Shown in pieces: positions 6,736 to 13,109 of a stretch of DNA of 15,062 bases. The position numbers were made by a program, and so were the translations under genes. Below the pieces are notes generated by a model. The model was not told the origin of the DNA. It ran no database searches and saw only the letters and a list, made by a program, of their open reading frames with translations. Source of the DNA: Chloroflexota bacterium (GTDB taxonomy: Bacteria > Chloroflexota > Anaerolineae > Anaerolineales > Villigracilaceae); the NCBI GenBank assembly GCA_021823555.1, contig JAKANW010000016.1:1-15062 (forward strand). The letters run 5' to 3'. Position 1 is the first letter of the stretch, and each line of letters opens with the position of its first letter.

Positions 6736-8301
6736 TTATTCTGCTTCGTGGAGCGGAGCGCCGCAATAAGCGCACAATAACCAGTCGCTTTCTGTTGCCC
6801 GCCCGCAGCGCGGGCAGGTGTGCCGAGAACGGGAGGAGGGAGGTGCGGATTTCAAGGCGGATAGCGGCAGGCTGAAAGCGAAAGTCGAACCGGCGCCCAG
6901 CCAGCTCTGCGCCCAAATCTGCCCGCCGTGCGCCTCAACGATTTGTTTGGCAATCGTCAACCCCAGCCCCGATCCACCTGTGGAGCGGGCGCGCGAGCGG
7001 TCAGCGCGGTAGAAGCGCTCGAACACGCGCGGCAATTCCTCGGGAGCGATGCCCGATCCCGTATCCCGCACGCTGACCAACATACGCCCCTCGCGCAGTT
7101 CGGCACTGGTCGTGATCGTCCCGCCAACAGGCGTGTGCCGCAGGGCATTTGAGATCAGGTTGAACAGCACCTGGGTAATGCGTTGCTCGTCCGCCTGGAT
7201 TTTGGGCAGGTTCTCGGCGGTCTCGAATTTCATTGTGACCCCTTTCTCACGCGCCTGCACTTCCAAGCCCTCGCTCACCTGCGAAATTACATCCGCCAGG
7301 GATATCGCCTTCCACTCCAGCCGTAACTGACCAGACTCTGCCAATGCCAGGTCGCGCAGATCAGCGACCAGGCGGGTGAGAATCACAGTCTGCTTGTGAA
7401 CAGTGGACACATTCTCCTGCGTCAGGTCGTATACGCCGTCCATGAGGGCTTCAAGGTTTCCCTGCACAACGGTCAGCGGCGTACGGAGTTCGTGGGCGAT
7501 GTCGGCGATCATGTCCCGCCGCTGGGCGTCGGCCTGAGCCAGGTTTTCAGCCATGCGATTGAAAGAATGGGCCGCCTGCCCAATCTCGTCGTTTGACTTG
7601 ATCTCGACGCGCCGTCCCAGGTCGCCATCCGCAATCGCCTGGGCGGACTGCGAGAGCGCCCTCAGCGGCGAAGTGATCTGCCGAAAAAGCAAAGAACCGA
7701 GCACCAGTCCCAGAATGCCAACAGAGATTGAGGTGATCAGGATGGAGATGTTCACGGAACGAAGGAAATCCTCATCCGCCGGGTTGAGCACGGGCTCGAT
7801 CATCGAGCCGACCAGCACCGTGCCGACGGTTTCGCCGCCAACAGTGATAGGGATGCCATTCCTGGCATGTTGCGCCGGATGCTGTTCACCCAGACTAGCC
7901 CCACCCGTGTCGGCGATGACTTCGCCCCGGCTGTCCAATACCACCACCCGGTCAGCGATTGAACCGCTTGTGCGTGTGACCTGAACCCACTCTTCCCAAC
8001 TCCACATCATCTGCGGTCCCATCATCGGGCCCATCATGTCATTCGGCTGGGGATTTGCTGGCGTTGCCTGTGAGGGCGTGGCCGCGAGAAACGATTCGAC
8101 CCCATTCCAGTTCCCGTTTTGCGAATAATACCCGGCGAGCAGGGATGCCAGGGCATTCGCCTGGGCGACATCATCCGAAAGCACACGACGTTTCAATTGA
8201 GCGGCAGTGGTCAGTTGGACGGATACGACCATGACGATCACGCCCACGATGATCACACCGAGGAAAACGCCCATCAAGCGCGTCCAAATACTATTACGCA
8301 T
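6736..8301 (-). CDS. sensor histidine kinase with Met-rich sensor loop and C-terminal zinc ribbon
   Basis: A 521-aa membrane kinase: TM1 (about residues 7-30), an extracytoplasmic sensor (31-182) containing a Met-rich stretch MMGPMMGPQMMW (89-100), TM2 (183-206), HAMP (207-259), HisKA with phosphorylated His270 in IAHELRTP, and HATPase_c with N box (381-390), G1 DTGSGIA (413-419) and G2 GGSGLGL (442-448). Unusually, a zinc ribbon (Cys496, 499, 510, 513) follows the kinase domain. ATG 8301 lies just after the regulator stop, with GGGAG 10 bases before. ATG 8310 (overlapping the regulator) is an alternative, but its ribosome site is too close. It is the last gene of the operon and partner of the adjacent OmpR-type regulator. 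The Met cluster suggests Cu(I)/Ag(I) sensing (inference). Confidence 0.95.
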   Translation of the reverse strand: MRNSIWTRLMGVFLGVIIVGVIVMVVSVQLTTAAQLKRRVLSDDVAQANALASLLAGYYSQNGNWNGVESFLAATPSQATPANPQPNDMMGPMMGPQMMWSWEEWVQVTRTSGSIADRVVVLDSRGEVIADTGGASLGEQHPAQHARNGIPITVGGETVGTVLVGSMIEPVLNPADEDFLRSVNISILITSISVGILGLVLGSLLFRQITSPLRALSQSAQAIADGDLGRRVEIKSNDEIGQAAHSFNRMAENLAQADAQRRDMIADIAHELRTPLTVVQGNLEALMDGVYDLTQENVSTVHKQTVILTRLVADLRDLALAESGQLRLEWKAISLADVISQVSEGLEVQAREKGVTMKFETAENLPKIQADEQRITQVLFNLISNALRHTPVGGTITTSAELREGRMLVSVRDTGSGIAPEELPRVFERFYRADRSRARSTGGSGLGLTIAKQIVEAHGGQIWAQSWLGAGSTFAFSLPLSALKSAPPSSRSRHTCPRCGRATESDWLLCAYCGAPLHEAE

Positions 8302-8302
8302 C

Positions 8303-8992
8303 TCAAGCATTCTCCCGCCGTAGACGGTAACCCACACCGCGCACTGTCTCGATAATGTGAGGATCTTGCGAGTCGTCATGAAGTTTCTTGCGCAGATTTT
8401 TGATGTGGACGTCTATGGTACGCTCATAGCCCTCGTAAGCGGTACCCTGCGCATGTTCGAGCAATTGCAGTCGGGTGAAGACCTGGCCCGGATGTTCGAT
8501 CAGCAGCGCCAGCAGGTCGAACTCCATTGTCGTCAGTTCGAGCGGATGGTCGTTCAACGAGGCCGTGTGCTGTGTCAGGTCGAGAGTCACCCCGGCGGTG
8601 GAGATCACTTCCGGGCGAACAGGAGTCCCTTCGGCGCGGCGCAAAACCGTGCGCACGCGAGCAACCACTTCGCGCGGGCTGAAAGGCTTGACGATGTAAT
8701 CGTCGGCGCCCAGTTCGAGGCCGATCAGTCGGTCGGTCTCTTCGAGGCGGGCAGTGAGCATGATAATGGGGACATCCGAGTCGCGGCGCAATGCCCGGCA
8801 TACATCCAGCCCATCCATCCCCGGCAGGTTCAGGTCAAGCACGACGAGGTTTGGCCGTTCGTGTCGAAAGACGGCCAACGCCTCGCGGCCCTCACCGGCA
8901 GTCACAACGGAAAAGCCGGCGCGCTCCAGGTAGGCGCGCACCAGCCTCACAATTTCCATTTCGTCGTCAACGACAAGAATTTTTTGGGTCAT
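8303..8992 (-). CDS. OmpR/PhoB-family response regulator
   Basis: A 229-aa two-domain regulator. The receiver (1-about 120) has the acidic pocket DDE (9-11), phosphorylated Asp53 in VVLDLNLPGMDG, Thr80 and Lys102 in VKPFSP. The C-terminal winged helix (about 130-227) has the family's TIDVHIKNLRKKL recognition helix and the ETVRGVGYRL wing. It would be phosphorylated by the adjacent kinase and bind direct repeats. Three matching 11-bp-spaced direct-repeat boxes are present in this window (10986-11018, 11531-11563, 14766-14820), one upstream of its own operon. Start ATG 8992 comes 4 bases after the stop of the preceding zinc-ribbon gene, with no strong ribosome site, so translation is probably coupled. 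Confidence 0.95.
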   Translation of the reverse strand: MTQKILVVDDEMEIVRLVRAYLERAGFSVVTAGEGREALAVFRHERPNLVVLDLNLPGMDGLDVCRALRRDSDVPIIMLTARLEETDRLIGLELGADDYIVKPFSPREVVARVRTVLRRAEGTPVRPEVISTAGVTLDLTQHTASLNDHPLELTTMEFDLLALLIEHPGQVFTRLQLLEHAQGTAYEGYERTIDVHIKNLRKKLHDDSQDPHIIETVRGVGYRLRRENA

Positions 8993-8996
8993 CCGT

Positions 8997-9248
8997 TCAC
9001 GTCAACGCTGCGCCACAGGAAGGACAGATGTTCCAGTCTGCTCGCACGGCGCGCCCGCAAGTGGGACATTTGCGCTCGTCGGCAGGTTCATGGAAGGATG
9101 CGGAAGAATTTGTGCCTGGCTGATGCGGCTTGGATTTGAACAGCGTCGCCAACCCACCTCCCGCGATCAGGGCAGCGATCAACAACGATACGCCGATCAC
9201 GACCAACCCGATCAGCAGCATAAACAGTAAGCCTGCGCCCATCATCAT
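8997..9248 (-). CDS. small zinc-ribbon membrane protein
   Basis: An 83-aa protein with a long hydrophobic segment (about residues 5-36, one long or two short helices), a polar linker, and a C-terminal zinc ribbon CPTCGRAVRADWNICPSCG (Cys61, 64, 75, 78). The ribbon would lie in the cytoplasm if the basic residues after the helix follow the positive-inside rule. I chose the first of three consecutive ATGs (9248) because AGAGG lies 7 bases before it. It is not a family I can name; the ribbon is of the same type as in the kinase C-terminus and two other neighbours. The position between the coiled-coil gene and the regulator suggests a membrane adaptor for this system. Confidence 0.8.
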   Translation of the reverse strand: MMMGAGLLFMLLIGLVVIGVSLLIAALIAGGGLATLFKSKPHQPGTNSSASFHEPADERKCPTCGRAVRADWNICPSCGAALT

Positions 9249-9264
9249 TTCAACACCTCTTGCC

Positions 9265-9927
9265 TCATTTTATCATTTCCGCATTTAGACGACTGCGCGC
9301 CTGCGCCGCCTCCAATTCAGCGGACTTGGCATCCAGTTGCGCGCGCAAATCATCCAGGCGGTTCAATTCGGACCCAAGGGCCTGCGCCTGAGCCGACAGC
9401 CGATCGCGGCTGCTGGCGAGTTCCGCCTTTTCCGACAGCCGCAGGCGGGCCGTCTGCTCATCGTGTTCGATATTCTCGCGCGCCGCCTGCTCTTTCCCAG
9501 CCATGCGTCCGTCCAACTCTGCCAGACGGGTCTCCAGATCAACCAGAACCTTCGCGGCAGACGCGCGGGCCTGCGCCAGTTGCGTTAGCCGCGAGCGGAT
9601 ACCGCGCTGGGCGTTTGAAATCGCCGCATCGTCATGACTCTTTGGTCCACGCCGGGCGCGTGCCTGATGCACCGCCAGGTCGGCCGGGCGTAATTGACCG
9701 CGGTCAGCCAGATTCCGCAATGCGGTGAAGACCTCTTCATTGGTCTGGCCATCTCCATACATGTTGTACAGGCGCGCGCGCAAACCCTCACCACGCTCAC
9801 CATTTCGGCCTTGCCCAGCGTAAGCCTCGATCCCTCTCCCGTTAAGTGGGAGAGGGGCTGGGGGTGAGGGCGACAGCAGGGTGTCAGCCAGATAGAACAG
9901 GTCGCCCAGCGGTGATCCACAGCTCAT
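9265..9927 (-). CDS. coiled-coil protein of the pspA operon, interrupted by an in-frame repeat
   Basis: A 220-aa protein that I cannot assign to a named family. Residues 1-18 and about 50-100 form a short globular part (GDLFYLADTLL ... LYNMYGDGQTNEEVFTALRNLADRGQL), followed by a long charged, Ala/Leu/Glu-rich coiled coil (about 105-216). Residues about 19-49 are Pro/Gly-rich, low in normal protein character, and are encoded by an 86-bp element with inverted ends (9785-9870). It starts 2 bases after the pspA stop with no clear ribosome site, so translation is probably coupled to pspA. A PspA partner or effector is the natural guess. No signal peptide or membrane helix is seen. Confidence 0.72.
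   Translation of the reverse strand: MSCGSPLGDLFYLADTLLSPSPPAPLPLNGRGIEAYAGQGRNGERGEGLRARLYNMYGDGQTNEEVFTALRNLADRGQLRPADLAVHQARARRGPKSHDDAAISNAQRGIRSRLTQLAQARASAAKVLVDLETRLAELDGRMAGKEQAARENIEHDEQTARLRLSEKAELASSRDRLSAQAQALGSELNRLDDLRAQLDAKSAELEAAQARSRLNAEMIK
9785..9870. repeat. MITE/REP-like palindromic element inside a coding region
   Basis: The element is bounded by CCCTCACC (9785-9792) and its inverse GGTGAGGG (9863-9870). It contains a perfect 9-bp stem CCCTCTCCC/GGGAGAGGG (9832-9840 and 9848-9856) with a 7-base loop. Similar CCCTCACCCC...CCCTCTCCC sequences are common dispersed intergenic repeats in many environmental genomes (recollection, not checked). Here it is translated in frame as a Pro/Gly-rich insert of the coiled-coil gene. 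No clear target duplication is visible at the ends. Confidence 0.6.
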
Positions 9928-9929
9928 GG

Positions 9930-10640
9930 TTACACCGTTTCTCCGGCCACTTCGGCTTTGAGGCGCTTCAGTTCGTTTTCGACCGTGGCGGCGCGGGTCA
10001 GTCGAGCCAGCTCGCGGTCAATGTCATCACCTTCGGGAGCCAGGACATCGTCCAGTGCGCCGGTGGCGACCAGGTTGTCAATCGCTTCCACGCGCGCCTG
10101 CATGGACTGGATGCGCGCCTCGGCGCGCTGGATGGCGTGACCGACGTCGGCCATGTCTTTCGAAATACCACTGGCGGCTTCCTTGACCTGCAGCTGGGCG
10201 CGTGACGAGTCATACAACGCTTTGAGCTCTTCTTTTTTAGCCTGGAATAATTCGATCTTCTGCCGCATGTTAGCCTGGCTGATTTTTAGGCTTTCCACCT
10301 GGGCATCAAGGTTGGCAATGTTGCTGTTGAGGCTGCGGAGCCGTTCCTGGGCAGCGGCCTTGCGTTCCAGGGCACGGGTGGCCAGGTCTTCACGGTTCAG
10401 GCTCACAGACTGGCGGGCCTGCTCCTCGGCTTGGTCAATGGCTTTCTGCGTCTGGCCGCGCTGGGACTCCAGGGCATTACGGGCAGTGGAGACTTCGACC
10501 AGGCTGTCACTGATCTGGCGCAGGCTGGCTTGCAGGCGCGTCAGGCTGTAATCGAGGCTGGCGCGCGGGTCTTCGATCTTATTGAGCGCCTGGTTGGCTT
10601 TTGCTCCGAAGATCGCTTGAAGTCGGGAAATGAAACTCAT
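9930..10640 (-). CDS. pspA: PspA/IM30/Vipp1-family membrane-stress protein
   Basis: A 236-aa almost entirely alpha-helical protein. The N-terminus MSFISRLQAIFGAKANQALNK is the amphipathic helix typical of PspA. It is followed by EDPRASLDYSLTRLQ (23-37), the long coiled-coil hairpin (about 38-190) and a C-terminal helix with DDIDRELARL (204-213). These proteins form ESCRT-III-like rings or rods that bind and stabilise stressed membranes. AAGGAG lies 8 bases before ATG 10640. It is second in a six-gene operon with a two-component system and zinc-ribbon proteins rather than with the proteobacterial pspBC/F genes, so regulation appears to be by phosphorelay. Length and motifs are normal for the family. 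Confidence 0.93.
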   Translation of the reverse strand: MSFISRLQAIFGAKANQALNKIEDPRASLDYSLTRLQASLRQISDSLVEVSTARNALESQRGQTQKAIDQAEEQARQSVSLNREDLATRALERKAAAQERLRSLNSNIANLDAQVESLKISQANMRQKIELFQAKKEELKALYDSSRAQLQVKEAASGISKDMADVGHAIQRAEARIQSMQARVEAIDNLVATGALDDVLAPEGDDIDRELARLTRAATVENELKRLKAEVAGETV

Positions 10641-10661
10641 GGGATTTTCTCCTTTTTTATA

Positions 10662-10946
10662 TTATGAATGAATATGTGTTGAAGCCTGCGTTTTTGCGGC
10701 CAGAAGATCGGCGCCACAGTACGCGCAGCGCGTCCAATCGGTCTGAACAGCGCGATGGCAGGACGGGCAGGCGGTTAGGGTTTCAGCGCCGCAACGCGGG
10801 CAGAAAACAAAATCTTCCTGCACCGGCGCACCGCAGCTTGGGCATGGCCGGGTCGCCGTCTGGGCTTGGACCTGCCTCATGCCCGGTTGCGCAGGCTCGA
10901 AGCGGGAATAATGGGTGACGTGATGCAAAGGGTTGTGTCCGCACAT
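10662..10946 (-). CDS. double zinc-ribbon protein (first gene of pspA operon)
   Basis: A 94-aa soluble protein with two zinc ribbons in tandem: Cys35/38/49/52 and Cys60/63/74/77, each CxxC-x10-CxxC. The second ribbon closely resembles the kinase C-terminus (AVQTDWTRCAYCGADL against ATESDWLLCAYCGAPL). The first 30 residues are His-containing and unstructured-looking. ATG 10946 follows GGAGG with a 9-base spacing. It lies 21 bases upstream of pspA and downstream of a predicted response-regulator promoter (10986-11018). It is probably a zinc-dependent protein-interaction adaptor; no DNA-binding features are evident. The specific role is unknown. Confidence 0.82.
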   Translation of the reverse strand: MCGHNPLHHVTHYSRFEPAQPGMRQVQAQTATRPCPSCGAPVQEDFVFCPRCGAETLTACPSCHRAVQTDWTRCAYCGADLLAAKTQASTHIHS

Positions 10947-10985
10947 TGGTTGTTACCTCCGTTAGTTGATTTCACGATTACCCCA

Positions 10986-11018
10986 ATCCTAAGCGTGGAT
11001 TATGAAAGAAGTGTGAAG
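10986..11018 (-). promoter_or_regulatory. predicted response-regulator box and promoter of the pspA-TCS operon
   Basis: On the - strand the box CTTCACACTTCTTTCATA (11018-11001) contains TTCACA and TTCATA 11 bp apart, the direct-repeat geometry of OmpR/PhoB-family sites. A -10-like TAGGAT (10991-10986) follows after exactly 9 bp, where a PhoB-type box would replace the -35. A further CTTCAT half-site lies 22 bp upstream of the box. The same arrangement is seen at 11531-11563 and 14788-14820. The target would be the operon starting at 10946, which encodes the regulator itself. Confidence 0.65.
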
Positions 11019-11046
11019 CGGGGCTGTCGTTTGTATGAAGAAGGCA

Positions 11047-11074
11047 GCGGGCGCAGAGTTGTTTCTGCGCCCGC
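11047..11074 (-). terminator. probable terminator of the 11098-11469 gene
   Basis: A perfect 11-bp GC-rich stem GCGGGCGCAGA (11047-11057) / TCTGCGCCCGC (11064-11074) with a 6-nt loop lies 24 bases after the stop of the leftward zinc-ribbon gene. The following - strand tract (TGCCTTCTTC) is only moderately U-rich, so termination may be incomplete. It lies upstream of the predicted operon box at 10986-11018, separating the two transcription units. Confidence 0.65.
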
Positions 11075-11097
11075 ATTCGTATTCGTAGTTGAATGGA

Positions 11098-11469
11098 TTA
11101 GGGTGTGGTCAGCGTTGCGCCGCAATGCGGGCAGTTCTGCCAATCAGACTGAACGCCGCGTCCGCAGGAGGGGCAGGCACGCGGTGGAGCGGTTGGGTTT
11201 CCCCCGCCGCCCACAGCCCGTACCAGCCAGACGATGCCCAGCACGGTCAGCACGAGAAAGCCGATGGGAATCAGCCACATGAAAATCATGCCGATCCAGC
11301 CGAAGGGCGCGAATCCCCAATTCCCCATCATGCCCGGTCCCACACCTGCACTTGCGCCAGGTGCAAGTGTCATCCCCCAGCCGCCATAGCCCCAATTTCC
11401 AAACAGACTTGCTGCCAAAAGCAGGACGAGCGCTACGACAACAACTACAGTCCAAGTGTTTTTGTTCAT
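11098..11469 (-). CDS. zinc-ribbon membrane protein with Gly/Trp/Met-rich loop
   Basis: A 123-aa protein with two membrane helices (about residues 6-22 and 57-85). Between them is a Gly/Trp/Met-rich loop containing GPGMMGNWGF (45-54). The C-terminal zinc ribbon is CPSCGRGVQSDWQNCPHCG (Cys99, 102, 113, 116). With both ends cytoplasmic, the loop faces outward. The loop echoes the GPMMGPQMM stretch of the kinase sensor, so both may touch the same ligand (inference). Start ATG 11469 has GGAG 8 bases upstream. It has its own predicted response-regulator promoter (11531-11563) and terminator. The family is not recognised. Confidence 0.8.
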   Translation of the reverse strand: MNKNTWTVVVVVALVLLLAASLFGNWGYGGWGMTLAPGASAGVGPGMMGNWGFAPFGWIGMIFMWLIPIGFLVLTVLGIVWLVRAVGGGGNPTAPPRACPSCGRGVQSDWQNCPHCGATLTTP

Positions 11470-11506
11470 GATTATTTCTCCGATTTCTTCTCTTGTGTGA
11501 TATTGA

Positions 11507-11521
11507 GCCTGTCAGGCTCGG
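11507..11521 (-). other. 5' leader hairpin of the 11098-11469 transcript
   Basis: GAGCCTGTCAGGCTC is a perfect 7-bp inverted repeat around one central base. It lies 10 bases beyond the predicted -10 hexamer, so it would form at the very 5' end of the mRNA, far from the ribosome site at about 11477-11480. It could stabilise the transcript; it may equally be chance. Confidence 0.35.
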
Positions 11522-11530
11522 ACACGCCTG

Positions 11531-11563
11531 ATTAAAGCGGAGTTCTATGAAGGAAGTGTGAAG
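11531..11563 (-). promoter_or_regulatory. predicted response-regulator box and promoter of the 11098-11469 gene
   Basis: The - strand sequence CTTCACACTTCCTTCATA (11563-11546) matches the box before the pspA operon at 17 of 18 positions. A -10-like TTTAAT (11536-11531) again follows after exactly 9 bp. TTCACA and TTCATA lie 11 bp apart, as for OmpR-family direct repeats. The sequence around the two boxes is otherwise dissimilar, which favours selection over simple duplication. Confidence 0.65.
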
Positions 11564-11599
11564 GGATGATAAGGATTGAGTATAGAGCGCGCGTGAGCA

Positions 11600-12850
11600 T
11601 CAGATGGTCGGAATGCCAAACGCCTTGCCTCCCAGACGAAGCATTTGTTTCAAGACTTCGCGTTTCAAGCCGTAGGGAGACAGCCACCACTGCTCGAACA
11701 GCACTTTGCCGAGATGCCAGGTTTTGCCCATCTTGTGGAGTTCGATCTGCGGCGACGGTTCAGCGAAGAAATTGCCATACGCGAATCCTGCCATACTTTC
11801 ACCTGCCTCCAGCATACAGTAGCCGATGCCTGGGAAATTATCTTGCACGCTTGTTCCCGCGATTTCAGCGGCGATACGGTGCGCCACTACTTCCGCCTGG
11901 GCGTGGGCAAACACGCCAGCCTTTGGCAACATCATGGGCACATCAGGCTTCCAGCGTCCGGGGATGGAGATGGCTGTCGCGTCGCCGATCGCGTACACAT
12001 TTTCGTATTGGGTTTGGAGAGTAGCGCGATCCACTGGGATCCAGCCAGCCTCATTGGTCAGCCCGGCTTCCTGGGCGATGCGCGGCCCGCGGTGAGGCGG
12101 GATGGCGACCAGCAGATCGTAACGGAATGATTCTTTCCCCTCGAAGAGGATCTCATGTGCGGTTGAATCCACTTGCGTCAATTTATGCAATGGATGAAAG
12201 ACAACGCCTCGATCCGCCAGCATTTGCTTCACTGCATCACCGAGGGCCGGTCCCGCCACCGGCATGGACTGAGGTTCCGGCGTGAATAAATGTACCTCAG
12301 TGCTGTTGTTCAAGCCGCGCTGACGGAGTGTATTGGCAATGAGCATGGCGCCTTCGTGCGGCGCACCAGGACATTTATAGGGCAGGGCGCTCACAACCAC
12401 AGCCACCTTTCCACCGCCGAAGTTTTGCAAAGTATCGCGTAGTTTCGTCGCTCCATCGAACGTGTAATAGGTCTGCGCGCTCTCCGCCAAACCAGGGATG
12501 GCGCCGGGGGCTAGTTCCGCGCCGAGGGAGACGATAAGATAATCATAGTTGATTGTTTGCGCGCTGGTTTGCGCGCTGGTCTGCACGCGGCGATTCGACA
12601 GGTCAATCGCCTGCGCTTCGGACAGAACCAGCTCGACGCCGGGGCGAACGAGCTGGCGTACATCCCGCGTGATCTGTCCCGGCTGGCGGTCGCCGGTCAT
12701 CAACCACAGGAAGGAGGGCGCAAAAGAATGACGGGGATTCTTCTCGACCAGCATGATACGGTGTTCGGAGGGCAATAGCAGCCGCAATTCATTGGCGGCG
12801 ACCAACCCGCCGATGCCCCCGCCCAGGATAAGCACAGTTTTACTGTTCAT
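11600..12850 (-). CDS. SQR-like FAD/NAD(P)-binding oxidoreductase
   Basis: A 416-aa flavoprotein of the sulfide:quinone oxidoreductase/FCSD superfamily. It shows the FAD-binding GGGIGGLVAA (10-19), the second dinucleotide-fold region with KVAVVVSALPYKCPGAPHE (148-166, Cys160), NVYAIGDAT (284-292) contacting FAD, and a C-terminal hydrophobic region suited to membrane contact. The two best candidate redox cysteines are Cys160 and Cys345 (GYCMLEAG), as expected for persulfide chemistry; a third cysteine found in type I SQR is not seen. A TSAQ tandem repeat occupies residues 90-99. GGAG lies 8 bases before ATG 12850, 16 bases after the ferredoxin. Probably oxidises sulfide or a related thiol. The exact SQR type is undecided. 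Confidence 0.82.
   Translation of the reverse strand: MNSKTVLILGGGIGGLVAANELRLLLPSEHRIMLVEKNPRHSFAPSFLWLMTGDRQPGQITRDVRQLVRPGVELVLSEAQAIDLSNRRVQTSAQTSAQTINYDYLIVSLGAELAPGAIPGLAESAQTYYTFDGATKLRDTLQNFGGGKVAVVVSALPYKCPGAPHEGAMLIANTLRQRGLNNSTEVHLFTPEPQSMPVAGPALGDAVKQMLADRGVVFHPLHKLTQVDSTAHEILFEGKESFRYDLLVAIPPHRGPRIAQEAGLTNEAGWIPVDRATLQTQYENVYAIGDATAISIPGRWKPDVPMMLPKAGVFAHAQAEVVAHRIAAEIAGTSVQDNFPGIGYCMLEAGESMAGFAYGNFFAEPSPQIELHKMGKTWHLGKVLFEQWWLSPYGLKREVLKQMLRLGGKAFGIPTI
12555..12590. repeat. 12-bp tandem repeat inside the SQR-like gene
   Basis: Two exact copies of GTTTGCGCGCTG (12555-12566, 12567-12578) and a third degenerate copy (9 of 12 matching). On the coding strand they encode the TSAQ TSAQ run, just before the strand that ends the FAD domain insertion. 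It is probably a recent slippage expansion at a surface loop. Confidence 0.8.
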
Positions 12851-12866
12851 GATTTCATCTCCAGTT

Positions 12867-13097
12867 TCAACTCATGGTATTTACCGATAACCGCATGTTG
12901 CCCACAACTCGCAGCGCATCGAAGGGACACGCGGGGATGCACAAGCGGCAGTCATAGCAGCGTTCGATGTCAATGAAGGGCGATTCATCATCGTCAATCC
13001 GCATGATGGCGCGCACTTTGCAGACTTCAGCCGCCAGGCAGCGGCGGCAGGCGCGGCAGTTCTCGGTCTGAAGTTGGATGCGAATCTCGCGCGCCAC
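12867..13097 (-). CDS. 2[4Fe-4S] ferredoxin-like protein
   Basis: A 76-aa iron-sulfur protein with two cluster motifs: Cys14-x2-Cys17-x2-Cys20-x5-Cys26, and the classical Cys47-x2-Cys50-x2-Cys53-x3-Cys57-Pro. The first site is atypical, with five residues instead of three before the last Cys and Lys in place of Pro, as in some alternative or electron-bifurcating ferredoxin domains. Start is GTG at 13097, with GAGG 5-6 bases before; no better start is visible. It lies 12 bases after the DsrE gene stop and 16 before the SQR-like gene, so it probably passes electrons between the flavoprotein and the DsrE protein or another partner. Confidence 0.88.
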   Translation of the reverse strand: MAREIRIQLQTENCRACRRCLAAEVCKVRAIMRIDDDESPFIDIERCYDCRLCIPACPFDALRVVGNMRLSVNTMS

Positions 13098-13109
13098 AGA
13101 TTCCTCGGG

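Noticed and set aside
8302..8379. Longer kinase start(s) inside the regulator gene.
   Set aside because: The extra residues read as the regulator's C-terminal region in another frame, and the helix after ATG 8301 makes a natural N-terminus.
8357..9139. A 260-codon open frame on the + strand opposite the response regulator gene.
   Set aside because: It lies antisense to a clear OmpR-type regulator and the next gene, has no family-like motifs, and is explained by the high GC content of the true gene's third positions.
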